Below are positions 10,658 through 22,846 of a stretch of DNA of 64,000 nucleotides, in pieces. Source of the DNA: Kingdonia uniflora (lineage: Eukaryota > Streptophyta > Magnoliopsida > Ranunculales > Circaeasteraceae); NCBI GenBank assembly GCA_014058105.1, contig JACGCM010001511.1, positions 1,240,001 to 1,304,000 of the forward strand, read 5' to 3'. Every line of letters begins with the position of its first letter. Position 1 is the first letter of the stretch. A model generated the notes under the pieces. That model was not told where the DNA came from. It ran no database searches and saw only the letters and a list, made by a program, of their open reading frames with translations. Position numbers and translations under genes: made by a program.

Positions 10658-13600
10658 CTATAGGGGTACACAATATAAGCTCTGATTTATTGGATCATTT
10701 AGAAATGTTATCTCTTCATTAAAAGTGTAGGACTCTAAGTATGGTTTTAATCGTTGGCCATTGACCTTAAAAATATTTTTGTTCTTAGGATCCTCCACTT
10801 CTACGACTCCATGAGGAAAAACAGTTTTAACCGTATAGGGGCTATGCCAACGGGATCGTAGTTTCCCGGGAAATAGATGAAGCTTGGAGTTATAAAGCAA
10901 TACCTTTTGATTGGGCTCGAAGGCTTTAGGAATAATTGATTTATCGTGAAAAGCTTTGGTACGCTCCTTATAAATTTTTGAACTTTCATAAGCCTCATGA
11001 AGGAGTTCATCAAACTCAAAAAGTTGAAGCTTTCTCAAAGACCCAGGTTGGTCCATCTCAAAGTTAAGGGCATTTCTGGCCCAAAGAGCTTTGTGCTCTA
11101 GTTCGGCAGACAAGTAACAAGCCTTCCTAAAGATAAGTCTATAGGGTGACATTCCAATCAGGGTTTTATAAGTTGTTCGATAGGCCCAAAGAGCATCATC
11201 AAGGCGATCTGACCAGTCTTTGAGATCAGTTAAAACAACTTTTTCTAAAATTCATTTAATCTTCCGATTGAAAACTTCTACTTAACCACTTGTTTGTGGA
11301 TAGTAAGGCGAGGCAACTTCATGAGTGATGGAATTTTTTTTAATAAAGTCTTAAAAACACGATTGCAAAAATATTTCCCACCATCACTAATAACTGCTCG
11401 AGGAGTGCCAAACGATTAAAAATAGATTTCATAAATTTAACCACAGGCTTATGGTCATTTGTCAGACATGCTACCGCTTCGACCCATTTTGAGAGATAGT
11501 CCACTACGACTTGAATATAAAAGATTCTGCGAGATGAAGGAAACGGGGCCATAAAATCTATGCCCCAAACATCAAAAAGTTTAACAATAAGATTGTTGTT
11601 TAGGGGCACCATGTTGCGGTAAGAAATATTGCTGGTCCTCAGACAGCTATCACAAGTAGAACAAAAAGTCAGTGTATCACGAAAAAAGGTTGGCCAATAA
11701 AAACCATATTTAAGAATTTTGGCAGCCGTATTCTTGGCACTGAAATGCCTGCCACAGGCATAGGTGTTGCAAAACATGAATACACTTTGGAACTCATTAT
11801 ATTTAATATATCTTCTAATAACTTGGTCAAAACAAAATTTATACAGATAAGGATCGTCCCAACTGAAACGTTTAACTTTGTGTAGTAAGAATTTGGTTTT
11901 ATCTTTCTTAGACCAGTGGTCAGGTAATCGTTCAGTAGAAAGATAATTGATAATGTTGGCATACCAAGGTAGTGTTGTATAATAGCCATAAGCTGCTCAT
12001 CAGGAAATATCTCTAAGATTGGGAGGAGATCCTCACCACCTTCGATCAGTAGTCGGGATAAATGGTCTGCTATAACATTTTCAACACCTTTCTTATCTCG
12101 AATTTTGATGTCATATTTTTATGATAAGAGGATCCATCGGATTAACCAAGGCTTAGTGTCCTTTTAGGATAACAAATATTTTAAGGTTGCGTGATCGGTG
12201 TAGACAATGATTTTGGACCCAACAAGATATGACTAAAATTTTCTAATAAAACGCAATGGCTAGTAACTCCTTCTCAGTGGTGGAGTAATTCATTTGTGCA
12301 TCATTGAGCGCACGAATGGCATTGTAAATAACATGAGGTTTTTTATCTACTCTTTTCCCTAAAACTGCTCCAGCAGCGTAGTCAGATGCATCGCACATCA
12401 ATTCAAATAGAAGAACCCAGTTGGGCGGTTGGATGATTGGAGCAGAAGTTAATAGAAATTTGGGCCTCTCAAAAACTCTAAAGCATTCATCATCAAAGTG
12501 GAAATCAATGTCCTTAGCAAGTAATTACACAAAGGTTGGGAAATTTTGCTAAAATTTTTTATGAACCGACGAAAAAACCCTGCATGGCCTAGAAATGACC
12601 AAATGGCCTTAATCGTCCGAGGAGGAGGTAAGGAAGAAATAATATCGATTTTGGCTTTATCAACTTCTATCCCTTTGTTGGAGATGATATGCCCAAGAAC
12701 TATCCCTTGTGTTACCATGAAGTGACATTTTTCCCAATTTAACACCAAATTGGTTTGTGTACATCGTTCTAGCACGAGCTCCAAATGGTACAAACATTCA
12801 TCAAAAGAGAAACGAAAAACTTAAAAATCATCCATGAATATTTTAATAAATTTATTAACCATATCAGAGAAAATGTTCATCATACAACGTTGAAATGTAG
12901 CGGGTGCATTACACAAACCAAATGGCATACGTCGATAAGCATAAGTCCTGTAGGGACATGTGAATGTGGTTTTATCCTGATCTTCTAGAGTAATGGGGAT
13001 CTATTTATATCCAGAATAACTGTCTAGAAAATAATAATGACTTTTTCCCGCTAATCGTTCAAGCATTTGATCAATGAATGGAAGAGGAAAATGATCTTTC
13101 CAAGTGACCGTGTACAACTTTTTGTAATCTATACAAACACGCCACCCGGTGCTCATACGGGTAGGGATTAATTCATTATTCTCATTTTCAACTACAGTGA
13201 TCCCTAATTTCTTGGGTACAACTTGGACAGGGTTGACCCACTTATAATCCAAAATGGGATATATGATACTCGATTCTAATATCTTGATAACTTCCTTCTT
13301 AACCACCTCAATCGTAGTTGGATTTAAACACCGCTCCATCTCGCACGAATTTTTTGTACATTCCTCGAGATTGATGCGATACATGCAGATGGTCGGGCTA
13401 ATTCCCTTTAAGTCTGTTATAGACCACCTTATGGCTGATTTATGCTTTATAAGCACACTCAACAGTCTACCTTCCAGGTCAGCATCTAGATTGGAAGCTA
13501 TTATCACATGTAGAGTTTCAGAATCACCTAGAATGGCATACTTGAGAGTATTAGGTAATGGCTTGAGGTCCAGCTGGGGTGGTTTAACAATGGATGGAAT

Positions 13601-14460
13601 AGGTAAAGTAATTGATGGCTCAAGAGGTTCCAGTCTAGGTCTCCATTTGGATATGTCAAAAATAGGAGTTGAGTCGAGTAAGGCATTAAACTCTTCAATG
13701 ACCGTGTCTTCATCAAAGCCCTCACCAAAGTTTATATGACATGATCCTAATGGGTCCTCAAAAAAAGATTTGGGGAAAGAGTTGTAAATTAGAAAGTCAA
13801 TCATATTGAGCTCAGCCAGATCATAAGAATGAAGGACTTGAGTATTATTGTTAAGAACATTGAGTTTGATCTTCATGTCTCCCATTGGTAGTTGTAAAAT
13901 TCCATTAAAGTAATTAATAATGGCATGTACAGTTGCAAGGAAAGGGCAGCCCAATATGACAGGGATCATACAGCTAGGATTCGTGACATCCTCAGTGCTC
14001 AAAACAATAAAGTCCACAGGAAAAATGAGAGTATCAACCTTGATAAGCATATCCTCAAGGATACCACGTGGGTATCGTATTAACCTGCCTGCCAATTGAA
14101 GTATCATTGGGGTAGGTTCAAGTTCTTCAAGTCCTAATTCCTGATAGACCGAGTAAGGTAAGACATTCACACTAGCCCCTATGTCGAGTAACGCCCTATC
14201 CACTTTGTGATCTCTAATTTTACTAGGGATGGCTGGACTTCCAGAATCTCGATGCTTGGGCGGGGTTAATATCTCAGTCAAGAAGACTTTCTTGTGCACA
14301 TTAATTTTCCTTTTCCTAGTGCAAGCATTCTTAAGGAATTTGGCATATGCAAGGATAAGCATGATGACATCGAGTACTAGAATATTTATATGAACATGCT
14401 TAAATATATCCAATATCTCATCAAATTGAATCCATTTATTAGCCGAAAGAAGGCATTACG
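10658..14460 (-). pseudogene. Athila 1 pol (protease, RT, RNase H, integrase), degraded
   Basis: The longest open piece (13001-14413) has the aspartic protease (ALLDIGASVNVLPYS) and the start of reverse transcriptase (WRVCIDYKKL, KDHFPLPFIDQMLERLAG). The RT catalytic box reads IFMDDF followed at once by a stop near 12825. RNase H text with LMCDASDYAAGAVLG lies near 12400. Integrase has the zinc-finger His and Cys residues at 11640-11770 and the first core Asp in VWGIDFMAPF. A frameshift follows near 11400. The final Glu is kept in the VEVFNRKIK context near 11260, next to an in-frame stop. The C-terminal part is open at 10658-11152. Several frameshifts and stops abolish function. Confidence 0.9.
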
Positions 14461-16255
14461 GATAAGATACCTTTGGCTCTAAATGTGTCGTTGGTATGGA
14501 AACGGACGAAGTAGGCAACTCCTTAGATTTCTTAGAAGGTTCATGGTTGTTTACTACAACTGGTTCACTCGTACCTGCCTTATCCTCAATAGCAACTGGT
14601 GTTGGCTCAACCCTAGGTATTTCAACTCGGTTATCAATTTGTCTACCACTTCGAAGAGTAGTAATGGCATTAATCTATTTTGGGATTGAACTAGAATCAA
14701 AACCCGGTGGTCCTTTTAGATTAAATTTATGTTGGCCAAGTAGCTTACCTGGTGGTCTCTTATGCAATGCATTTGCCAATTGTCCTATCTAAGTCTCTAA
14801 ATTAGATATAGATTGGGATATATAATTTTGATTCACCAAAGTTTATTATTGGAATTGCATCATTTGTTGCTAAAATTACAACGCTTATTTTTTACTTTCC
14901 ATTGATTATTGCATTAAGAGAGCAAGGGTGTCTTCCAAAGATGGTTTAGGTGGAGCAGGTAAGAACTGTTTGGATGACTGTAAGGTTTGCTGAGATGCTT
15001 GAGGATAGGACTGAGAATTGGGATTCCTAGGTAAATTATGAACTGAGGTTTGTGGCTCTCCAAAACCAGGATTGGGTTGGTTGTTCTTCCACGAAAAATT
15101 TGGGTGGTTCTTCCAAGTTGGCTTTTACGGGTTAAATGACTTCTTGTAGGCATTATTCAAAGTATTCACTTGCTCTAGATTGTCATTCATTACATTTAAC
15201 ATGGAACATATTTGAGTCACATGGATGACATCATATCAAACGATGCACCCCTATTGCTGAACTTGGTTCACACTACCCTTAGATTGGTTCATAGTCATAG
15301 CCTCTATTTTTTGGGTAAGAGTATCTAATTAGGATTTTATGGCCGTTCCCACACTTACTTCATATATGCCACCTTTCTTGGCTATACGAACATTTCTATG
15401 TAGATCAAAATCCCACTGTTGAGAGTTCTCAGCAAATGTCTCAAACTCCTCATAAGCTCTCTCTGGTTAGAGGACCAAAAATTAGCCATTATGCATGGAC
15501 TCTAGCCTGTAACGATTCTCAGACGTCATTTTACGATAGAAGATCTGGGCTAAATGTTGCTTTTCAAAACCATGATGGGGACATTGTGAAAGAAGATCTT
15601 TATATCTCTCCCATGACTCATAAAATGATTCGCTCTCATTTTGAAAAAATTCAACAATTGTATTTTTTAGAGCGAGGGTTTTTCCCATTGTAAACCATTT
15701 GGTCTTCAACTTAGTTTCCATTTGGTCCCATGAATTGATTGATGTTGGTGTTAATGAATCAAGCCAATAACTTGCCTTATCTTTTAGTGAGAATGGGAAT
15801 AAACGAAGGCGGACAGAATCCTCAATAAAATATTGATATTTTGAGAGCGCACAAATTTGCTTAAATTTGTGGACGCGCTTATAAGGGCTCTGAAAATCAA
15901 GCCCATGAAATATGAGTCATATTTGGATCACACTAGGCTTGATTTCATAATGATTTGCTGTGACGGTTGGTAACACGATACACAAAGGTATATCGCTCAC
16001 CACTAGGGTCCAATAGTCCCTAAGAGATTTGGCAGCAGCCAAGATTGGTGTTTCGACTTCTAGCTCGACAACAACCTCAATAGGGTCAACTCTAGATAGA
16101 TTACCCTCCTCCTAAATTGGGGGTCCTAAATTCTCTATTGTGTTGATTGGACGAGGTAGTCGCCCTCTCCGTTTTGGCTGAGGTGGTGGGCCATAAATAG
16201 GTAAAGGTTATGGTAAACTTCCTAAACATTTTTCTCCACTTGTTCAATTGATCAT
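14461..16255 (-). pseudogene. Athila 1 gag, degraded
   Basis: The frame begins at an ATG at 16255 (minus), like the Athila 2 copy. A proline-rich N-terminus (GPPPQPK) is followed by the retrotransposon Gag domain, with DSVRLRLFPFSLKDKA near 15800 and FYESWERYKDLL and CPHHGFEK at 15480-15721. The C-terminal linker contains ITTLRSGRQIDN near 14650, a phrase typical of Athila Gag-Pol. There are several in-frame stops. It is continuous with pol in one polyprotein arrangement. Confidence 0.85.
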
Positions 16256-17752
16256 GTACAAACTAATATGCGATAAAATTTGGCACCCAATACAGTAAGC
16301 AATCAATCAAACCTATAATCTAACACTTCAATTTTTATTTTATTTTAAAAAGTAATAATTAGGTCTCCCCTATATTCTTCTATATTCACAAAAGGGTAGG
16401 ATGGTCAAAGGTTTTGGTTCCTACACTCCCCTACGTCACTGTGCTATTACTAGCTTATAGTAGATGTTTAGTTCCCATGCTCGAGCGAGTCGCCTTATCG
16501 TACGTCAACACTCGGAACGATGACGTCGCAAACCTACAACTAGTATTTTACAGCGCTAGGCTTAGGCCGTATCCTATGAACCCGTGATTGTACCCCGGTC
16601 CGGTACAACTATCCATTGGGTGATAAAATCTCGCGGGAATCTTGCTACTCTTTTTTATTATCATTTACTTTCAGGTCCGGGACGTTCAATTTTCTTGTGA
16701 TACGAATTTCTTCATATCCATAATGGGTGGTCCCACTTGTCATAGAGCTTTTTTGGGCAATGAAATCCCGCAAGTCTCTAACCATTTTTACTTTTACTAA
16801 TGTTGGAATGAAAAGAAATTTAAACACGTCAATAGGTCAATCGGACCACAGTAAATATTTTATTAGAGCAGCGTAAATTTGTACAATCCACACGACTTTA
16901 TGTTCCTAGTGCCGGGGCGGAGCGAATATGAACCCCTTCTAGATATCAAGTTTAGAAAAATACAAACCTACGGGAAGCGTTTCCCGGTGAAATTGTGGCA
17001 ACCCCTTCACTTAGGGGGCGAAAGAAGGAAGTTCCCCTTAACTTAGGGGGCACAAGAAAGATTAAAGAAAAGCTTGCCAATGTACTTTGTAAATTTCTTA
17101 CAATCTCTGAGTACCAAATTTGTGACTATCTTACAAAACAAGAGAAAAAAATATTATTAAAATTGCGGCAGCAATATTAATCCAATTTCCAAGTTAATAG
17201 TAGTCTATGATGTCCTGATTTTAAAATGCGCATATCATTCTGCTCGGTTGGGAGAGAGCATTAAATATTATCAATTTGAAAAGATAATTCAGAAAGGTAA
17301 AACATTCAAGTAGAAAGTTTTCTATAATTTAGCTTTTTTGCCGCTCAAAACAAGAGATTAATTAACATAGGCGTCTTTTACAGAGAATGATTTTTACTGT
17401 TGTTTCAAAATACTATAATTCCTAGACGACGAAGTAGAAAAATATGATCTATAGTAATTCGGAAAGGGTTTTGAATTATCTAAAACTTTTGTAGAAAACA
17501 CATTTCCCAATTGTGAATTCTTGATGGCCAATAACTGTGTAACATTCAGAAACACACTCTTCATTGAAAACTGAGTATGTTTCCTCCAAAATTAATATAA
17601 TTTATTCGGGAAAAAATCTCATAGATCTAATCATAAAAATAATTGGCAAACTTTACAACTAACCTACTTAACACACCAATAAGCTAAAATAGAAGAAAAG
17701 AATTTAAAGAAAAGAATTTCGGTATTATAATGTATTATTTTTACCATTGCCT
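16256..17752 (-). other. Athila 1 leader between PBS and gag
   Basis: About 1.5 kb without coding motifs, matching 35887-37366 of Athila 2. A long untranslated leader is normal for Athila elements. Confidence 0.7.
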
Positions 17753-17769
17753 CCCCAGCAACGGCGCCA
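17753..17769 (-). other. Primer-binding site (tRNA-Asp), Athila 1
   Basis: The minus strand reads TGGCGCCGTTGCTGGGG. This is one mismatch from the complement of the 3' end of plant tRNA-Asp and typical of Athila. It lies two bases from the LTR. Confidence 0.85.
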
Positions 17770-17771
17770 TT

Positions 17772-19006
17772 TGATAAGAGGTTTTGGGGGCCTCTACATA
17801 ATACTCGCTCAAAGTACGATTGTCAAATTGTAGCACGGATGAGTGGAATCGAATCCACAAGGAGGATTGGGAAAAACAATTACTTTCTAGGCTGAATTAC
17901 GATTTTATACGAGATAAATCTAAGAAGAATAAATAAAAACTAATTATAAAACTTAATGAGGGAGAGAGCTAAGGTTCGGACTTGGCCTCTACCTTTCAAA
18001 TCACTAATTGATATATAATTAGATCTTAATATCTCCACCCATCATATGTTCATGTTAAGACATATACGATGTTGTAAAATAAACTGCTAAATCTATGGTC
18101 AAACATTTAATGGTTATGCTTTTAAGAGATGGTGAAGAGTGTCTTAGAGAATTATCAACTCAACCATGGATAGGCCTGAGTGAGTTCACTAATACTTTCT
18201 CTTGTTTAGATCTCCAAATCAAATCTATGGTTAGTAGCACTTGTTTGTATCCAAGAAGCTATGGTCAAGCCTTCGATATGATACACTAACTTATCAATTA
18301 TAAAGTACTAAGATAAACTAATTAGAACCTAATTATTATCAACTATTGCTCATCCAAGAAGAGGCCTCATCCTAGCCTTAGTTAGGAGATTAGCCGCTTA
18401 TTTCGAACTTTATCGCATTAATAACTAAAAAAGGCATTAACAAAAATTAAACTAAAAGATTATAAGAGACAATTAAATAAAACTTATGACTTTATTTCTT
18501 CTAAACTTGCTCTAATATGAGATGCTCCATTACAATGGGGGAGGGTTCCTTTTATAGGAGAAGGAACCCAAATTTAGAAACTATACATTAAATTGTAAAA
18601 AATATTTTCACAATAATATCTTCTAATTTTACAACCAATCTCCTAAGATTCTAGCATATAATTCTCTTAAGTGATGTAAAGATCTTTCTTCATGGAAACT
18701 TTTGCATATATCTTCAATATAAAATATCTTCAAGGATCTTGGATGCAATATATTCTTTAATCTTATTCTCCAATAATACTTGAGTATCTATTTCTTCAAT
18801 CATGAGACCAAATATATTGTGCCTTTGACTTTTTGTGTTATGAACTTCTGGAGACACTTTTACTTGAATTTAAGAGCTTAGTTTTAAATATTCATCTCAA
18901 ATAGCTACAATTAAACAAACGCACATAAGTATCTTAAATTAAATATAATGGATGACCTAAATACATGTTTGGGTATATTAAAAATGTCATAGTTACGCGC
19001 TCATTA
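17772..19006 (-). repeat. 5' LTR of Athila 1
   Basis: About 1.24-kb LTR beginning TGATAAG on the plus strand and matching 27667-28921 and 37386-38639. The outer end reads TCATTA where the other copies have TCATCA or TTATCA, so the terminal TG of the element has mutated to TA. It lacks a ~25-bp segment (ATCGTACACCAAACC region) shared by both Athila 2 LTRs. Confidence 0.88.
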
Positions 19007-19282
19007 GTTACGCCCCAATTTTGGTTCATGTCGCACATTCTGTAAAACCAATGTTCCCCCTGAAGGCAACAACAACCTAGCAATTCCCTTACCACTAATA
19101 TTGCATGTACTCTTATCACCAAGAAAGACCATACAGAAGTCACCTTTAACAATATTTGTTAGAAAACCTGCATTTCCAGTTGCATGAAAAGAGGTACACG
19201 AATAATTAATCCAAGATTCGTTAACATCGTAACACGATAGTAGTAGAGCCTCGTCAAAACTAACCTCCTCCGTAAGGTTCAT
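19007..19282 (-). pseudogene. Copia A protease fragment
   Basis: This reads as the Copia pre-integrase protease region: SFHATGN with the upstream Trp, then ISGKGIARLLLPSGGTLVL and LQNVRHEPKL. The catalytic Asp-Ser-Gly of the family is replaced by Tyr-Ser-Cys (WINYSCTSFHATGN), so it would be inactive. It is cut by the Athila 1 LTR just before the usual 'LISVGQL'. Confidence 0.85.
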
Positions 19283-19333
19283 TGTATCTTTCTCTTCATC
19301 ATAAATTTTCTTAGAAGAAGTAGAGTTACAATC

Positions 19334-20065
19334 TCACCTGAAGTGACCCTTCTTTCTATAAGTCCAACACGCACCGAGCCGCTTAGACTTTCCTCTTGAC
19401 TGTGATCGACCCCTTCTAAATTTCAGCCCTTTTCTGTAAGACCTCCCTCTTTCCTCGAAATTCAGCATACTACCATTTGAACTCGAAGAGGGCTCAGATG
19501 TTTTAAGCCTATTATATTCACTCTTAATCAACGAGAATATAGTGTCAATTTTGATGTCTTCCTTCCCCGATGAGTTGCTCACAGCTATAATGAATCCTTC
19601 CCAGCTTTCTAGCATCTTCCCTAGAAGAGCCCTTACTCTCACCTCCTCAGTAAAAGTAATTTTAAGGGATTCCAATTGAGCATGTATGGTATTAAACTCA
19701 CTGATATGAGCTTGCACACTATAATTATCCTTCATCTTCAAAGTAAATAGGCTCTGTAAAAGGTATACCTTATTTGCCCTGGACGGTTCTGAGTACATAG
19801 CGAACAGGGTCTCCATCAAACCCATCATAGTCGTAACTTTGGAGATCATGTGTAGAATCTGAGATAGTAACGTTAGCCTAACGGTTCCAAGCGCCTTGCA
19901 ATCAAATCGCGTCCACTTAGCAGTATCATATTCCTTTGGCTTCATCTCAACTCCACCCAGCGGTAAATCAAGATCCTTCTGATAGAGGTAATCTTCTATC
20001 TGCATCTTCCATACTCTAAAGTTTAATCCATTAAACTTCGTAATCAACGTCTCCTGATCGTCCAT
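19334..20065 (-). pseudogene. Copia A gag
   Basis: A 243-codon open frame starts at ATG 20065, 30 bp inside the primer-binding site. It has the Copia Gag (UBN2-type) pattern: KFNGLNFRVWKMQIEDYL, later MYSEPSRANKVYLLQSLF, and an Arg-rich C-terminus (RRGRSQSRGKSKR). The zinc knuckle is damaged: CWTYRKKGHFR lacks the second Cys, and an Arg position is a stop (TGA), which ends the frame. Gag normally forms the virus-like particle that packages the RNA. It is one of the better-preserved frames in this nest. Confidence 0.9.
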
Positions 20066-20094
20066 CGCTCTTCACCATACAATCCCCAACACTT

Positions 20095-20108
20095 GCTCTG
20101 ACACCAGT
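20095..20108 (-). other. Primer-binding site, Copia A
   Basis: The minus strand reads ACTGGTGTCAGAGC, close to the initiator tRNA-Met complement (TGGTATCAGAGC). It directly abuts the LTR. Confidence 0.85.
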
Positions 20109-20902
20109 TGTTGAGAATCGAGGTAGCTAATATCTCTTCTACTACAAGAACGATATACAGAATATGCCAATCAACCAGACTAAGAAACACAAAACAATAA
20201 AGAGCATAAGGTTTCCTAGAAGAGGAAGTAGAAAACTCTTACGGATAAAAAACCATTCCCCCAAATAATCTACTATGTTAATCAAATGGGTTACAACGAT
20301 CTCTCCAGGCTTCTCAAGCTTTAATGGAGTCTCTCAAATTTTAGGTCTAGAATTCAACTCACGTAGGAAAAGATAGGCTAGCAAATTAACCTAAGTCTTT
20401 TTTATATACTAGAGGACTAAATACGAGTAGAACAAATCTCGAGGCAGAACTCAACATCTCAGAAGAACTCATAAAGGCAACCAGGCAAATCGCAATTGAA
20501 CGCAACACAAAGTCGTTGGAATGACTTTAGTGATTAAGGTTTAATCCCTAGAAAAGTTTACAAGTCGTTCTAACAAAATCCCATTTCGTTCGAACGGCTT
20601 CTTCCATCTTTGAAAGTAAAACATAACATTTTACAATCTCGTCCGAATGAACTCCATTCTCGTTCGAACGACTTTGACTTACTTTCAACTCTTTTTCAGC
20701 AACTCAAACAGAACTAGCTCGAGTCTTCAGGCAATATAACCTGTTCAAACTCTAGGTAACTTAACCAGTTCGAATCTTTAGGATACTTAACCACTTCGAA
20801 TCTGAACATTGAAAATCTTATTTGCAATCTGTGTTCAATCCTTAAACTGAAATAACTCAAACTAAAACAACCTTGAACATAATTTGAGTTCATACCTTAA
20901 CA
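20109..20902 (-). repeat. 5' LTR of Copia A
   Basis: About 794 bp, TGTTGAG at its inner end and CTTAACA at its outer end on the plus strand (short inverted repeat TGTTRAG). No second copy is in the window, so the outer border rests on the termini and on the resumption of Copia B coding at 20903. It contains TTCGAA palindromes (for example CGTTCGAACG). Confidence 0.75.
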
Positions 20903-22237
20903 ATAGTCTAGTAGTATCTTTGGAAGTAGTCCCCAGACTTTCCACTGTAGCAACCTCCATAAAAATAGTCGTACTATCTAAATAGTATAAGTTATTATTT
21001 CTTCTTGACCCTTCAAAACTGCCATTGTTCCCTTAAGAATCTTCTTCACTCCATTTTCAGATACAACCTTGTAGCCTTTTGCTTCAAGTAAACCAGTTTA
21101 GACAATAATCTTATTCATAGTCAAAATATATTGAACCTCCTTAATTTCTTTAACCAAACCATTGTGAAACTTAAGGCGAATGGTACATATCCCCATTATA
21201 CAATAGGAATCATCATTTTCCATTAACACCTCTCCACCTTCAAGCCTTTTGAAACTAGAAAAACAACCTCTTTCGGGACAAATATGATAAGTAGTACCCG
21301 AATCCATATTCCATTCTTTGGAATCAACAATACATGCACTCGATGATATAGTTAAAGAAATGTCAGAATCCTTATCATTATTTATCCCACGTTCTTGAGC
21401 AATATTTACTGAAGGGCTGGCTTTTCCACCTTTCTTCTTCTTTAGAAGCGCAGGACACTCATTCTACCAATGTCATGTTTCTTTACAAAGCGTACATTAG
21501 TTTTTACCTAAATTGTTGGAATTAACACTGCAACCTCTCAACTTCGATCGAGAGTTATTACCACTAGACATATTCTTATTCCTAGACCTCCCTCTTGCCA
21601 TTAATTCCTCTGACGTTAACTTATCGGACTCATGTTTACCTTTCTTTTTGTACTCATGATTCACCACTACTGTAGTTTCATATAAATATTTAAAAAAACT
21701 CTTTCCATAGGTAATCGTCGTAACGAAGTGCTCATACTCTTTGAAAAAAAAGTTTAAGAATAATAGAGTTTTGCCCTCATCACCAACAACTACTTATAGA
21801 TTTGCCAAATCGGTAAGTAACTTGGTAAAATTGCTCAAATACTTCGACATAGAAATCCCTTATCTCATAGTGAAGCGGTAAAAGTTCATCTTCAAATGAA
21901 GTCAATTTTGGATGCTCTCCACCATATACTTTTCCTCAAGAATCCTTCAAATCTCTTTCGCCAAGGTTTCATTCATTACAAGGTACTTTATGTCTTGAGC
22001 TATGCATGATAAAATTCGACCACATGCCCATTTAGTTATCTTCTTCAAAATATTCCCCTCTACATCATTGGGTTTAAAATCTGGCACCTCGTCCAAATCT
22101 TGTTGACGCACCAATAACTTTGTATCGCCACATGCCAAAGTTATTTCTGTCATTAAATTTCTAAACTTAAATTTCGGCATTGTTAAACATAACCATTGTA
22201 TTATTCCATTTAGGCGCTGTTGAGGAACTTGGTTCAT
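20903..22237 (-). pseudogene. Copia B gag and protease, degraded
   Basis: Gag starts near 22237 and shows RILSCIAQDIKYLVMNETL and, in shifted frames, a Gag-like continuation (YLSNFTKLLTDL) to about 21600. Protease is open at 21098-21307 with the active-site DSG in MDSGTTYHICPERGCFSSF. The context that follows matches the family phrase 'LEAKGYKVVSENGV' near 21060. The text continues to the Copia A border. Multiple stops and frameshifts. The zinc-knuckle region near 21460 is damaged. Confidence 0.82.
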
Positions 22238-22341
22238 ATTTAACCATTATTCCCCCAATTTTCATACGCTAATTAAATTGAAAACAAATGGAAATTAAGA
22301 TAAGTTGTTACCTTAAATTTTAATAACCAACGAAGATACGG

Positions 22342-22358
22342 CCACGCTTTGATACAAA
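22342..22358 (-). other. Degenerate primer-binding site, Copia B
   Basis: The minus strand reads TTTGTATCAAAGCG beside the LTR, recognisable as a decayed initiator-Met site. Confidence 0.6.
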
Positions 22359-22359
22359 T

Positions 22360-22769
22360 TGTTGAGGCGCACCGCAGAAAACAAATACCAATTCGATCTG
22401 ATTAGCGAAGAACAATCTAAAAGAATAAAAGCAATCAAACGAGAATACACATTTACCGTGGTTCGACAAATTGTCTACGTCCATACAAAATAGAAAGAGA
22501 GTTATATTCAATGATCCGAGGTTAGAATAGCTCACAAACCTATTTAAGGTCTCTCAAGGTTTTTCTCCTAAAAGATTCTTCACCTAAAGATCTAACCAAG
22601 GGTTGTCTGCCAAATACCCTAATTTACCCTTATATACTTGGAAGACTTCTTGCATCAACACGGATCTCGTGGCAAAACCAATAGTCTAAACGACCTCTCA
22701 AAATAAACCTCTATATCATTATTCAAACAACAATGAGTCTATTTCGAACAGATTCAAGCAAACCTAACA
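22360..22769 (-). repeat. 5' LTR of Copia B
   Basis: Starts TGTTGAGG at the inner end and probably ends CCTAACA at 22769 (about 410 bp). The outer border is inferred from termini only. Confidence 0.6.
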
Positions 22770-22846
22770 AAGATTGTTACGGGATCAAATTGTAGGTTAA
22801 ATATTGATCCTTATTCGAACGGCTATGAAGCCCGTTCGAACAACTA

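Larger units (their letters stand above)
9322..19006 (-). mobile_element. Athila-type Gypsy element 1, lacking its 3' LTR
   Basis: The element runs on the minus strand: 5' LTR 17772-19006, tRNA-Asp primer-binding site, ~1.5 kb leader, gag-pol 16255 to 10658, and a 1.3-kb non-coding tail ending in a purine tract at about 9322. The 3' LTR is missing: CACTA sequence joins at the polypurine-tract border. It is closely related to Athila 2 (27667-38639), which supplies the alignment for its ends. It is inserted in Copia A; the base after its LTR (19007) resumes Copia protease sequence. Many stops and frameshifts show it is dead. No env-like ORF is seen between integrase and the tail. Confidence 0.88.
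19007..20902 (-). mobile_element. Copia element A, 5' half
   Basis: The 5' LTR (20109-20902), initiator-Met primer-binding site, gag and the start of protease are present on the minus strand. The rest of pol and the 3' LTR are missing beyond the Athila 1 insertion at 19006/19007. It sits inside Copia B: sequence beyond 20902 continues a different Copia protease region. Confidence 0.85.
20903..22769 (-). mobile_element. Copia element B, 5' part
   Basis: The 5' LTR (about 22360-22769), a degenerate primer-binding site, gag and the protease region are present on the minus strand. It is interrupted at 20902/20903 by Copia A, and its remaining pol and 3' LTR are absent from the window. It is the oldest layer of the left nest. 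Confidence 0.8.

Noticed and set aside
13254..13739. 161-codon plus-strand open frame (and a similar one at 33122-33463)
   Set aside because: It is the reverse complement of the Athila protease-RT coding region; the minus-strand reading has the real motifs.
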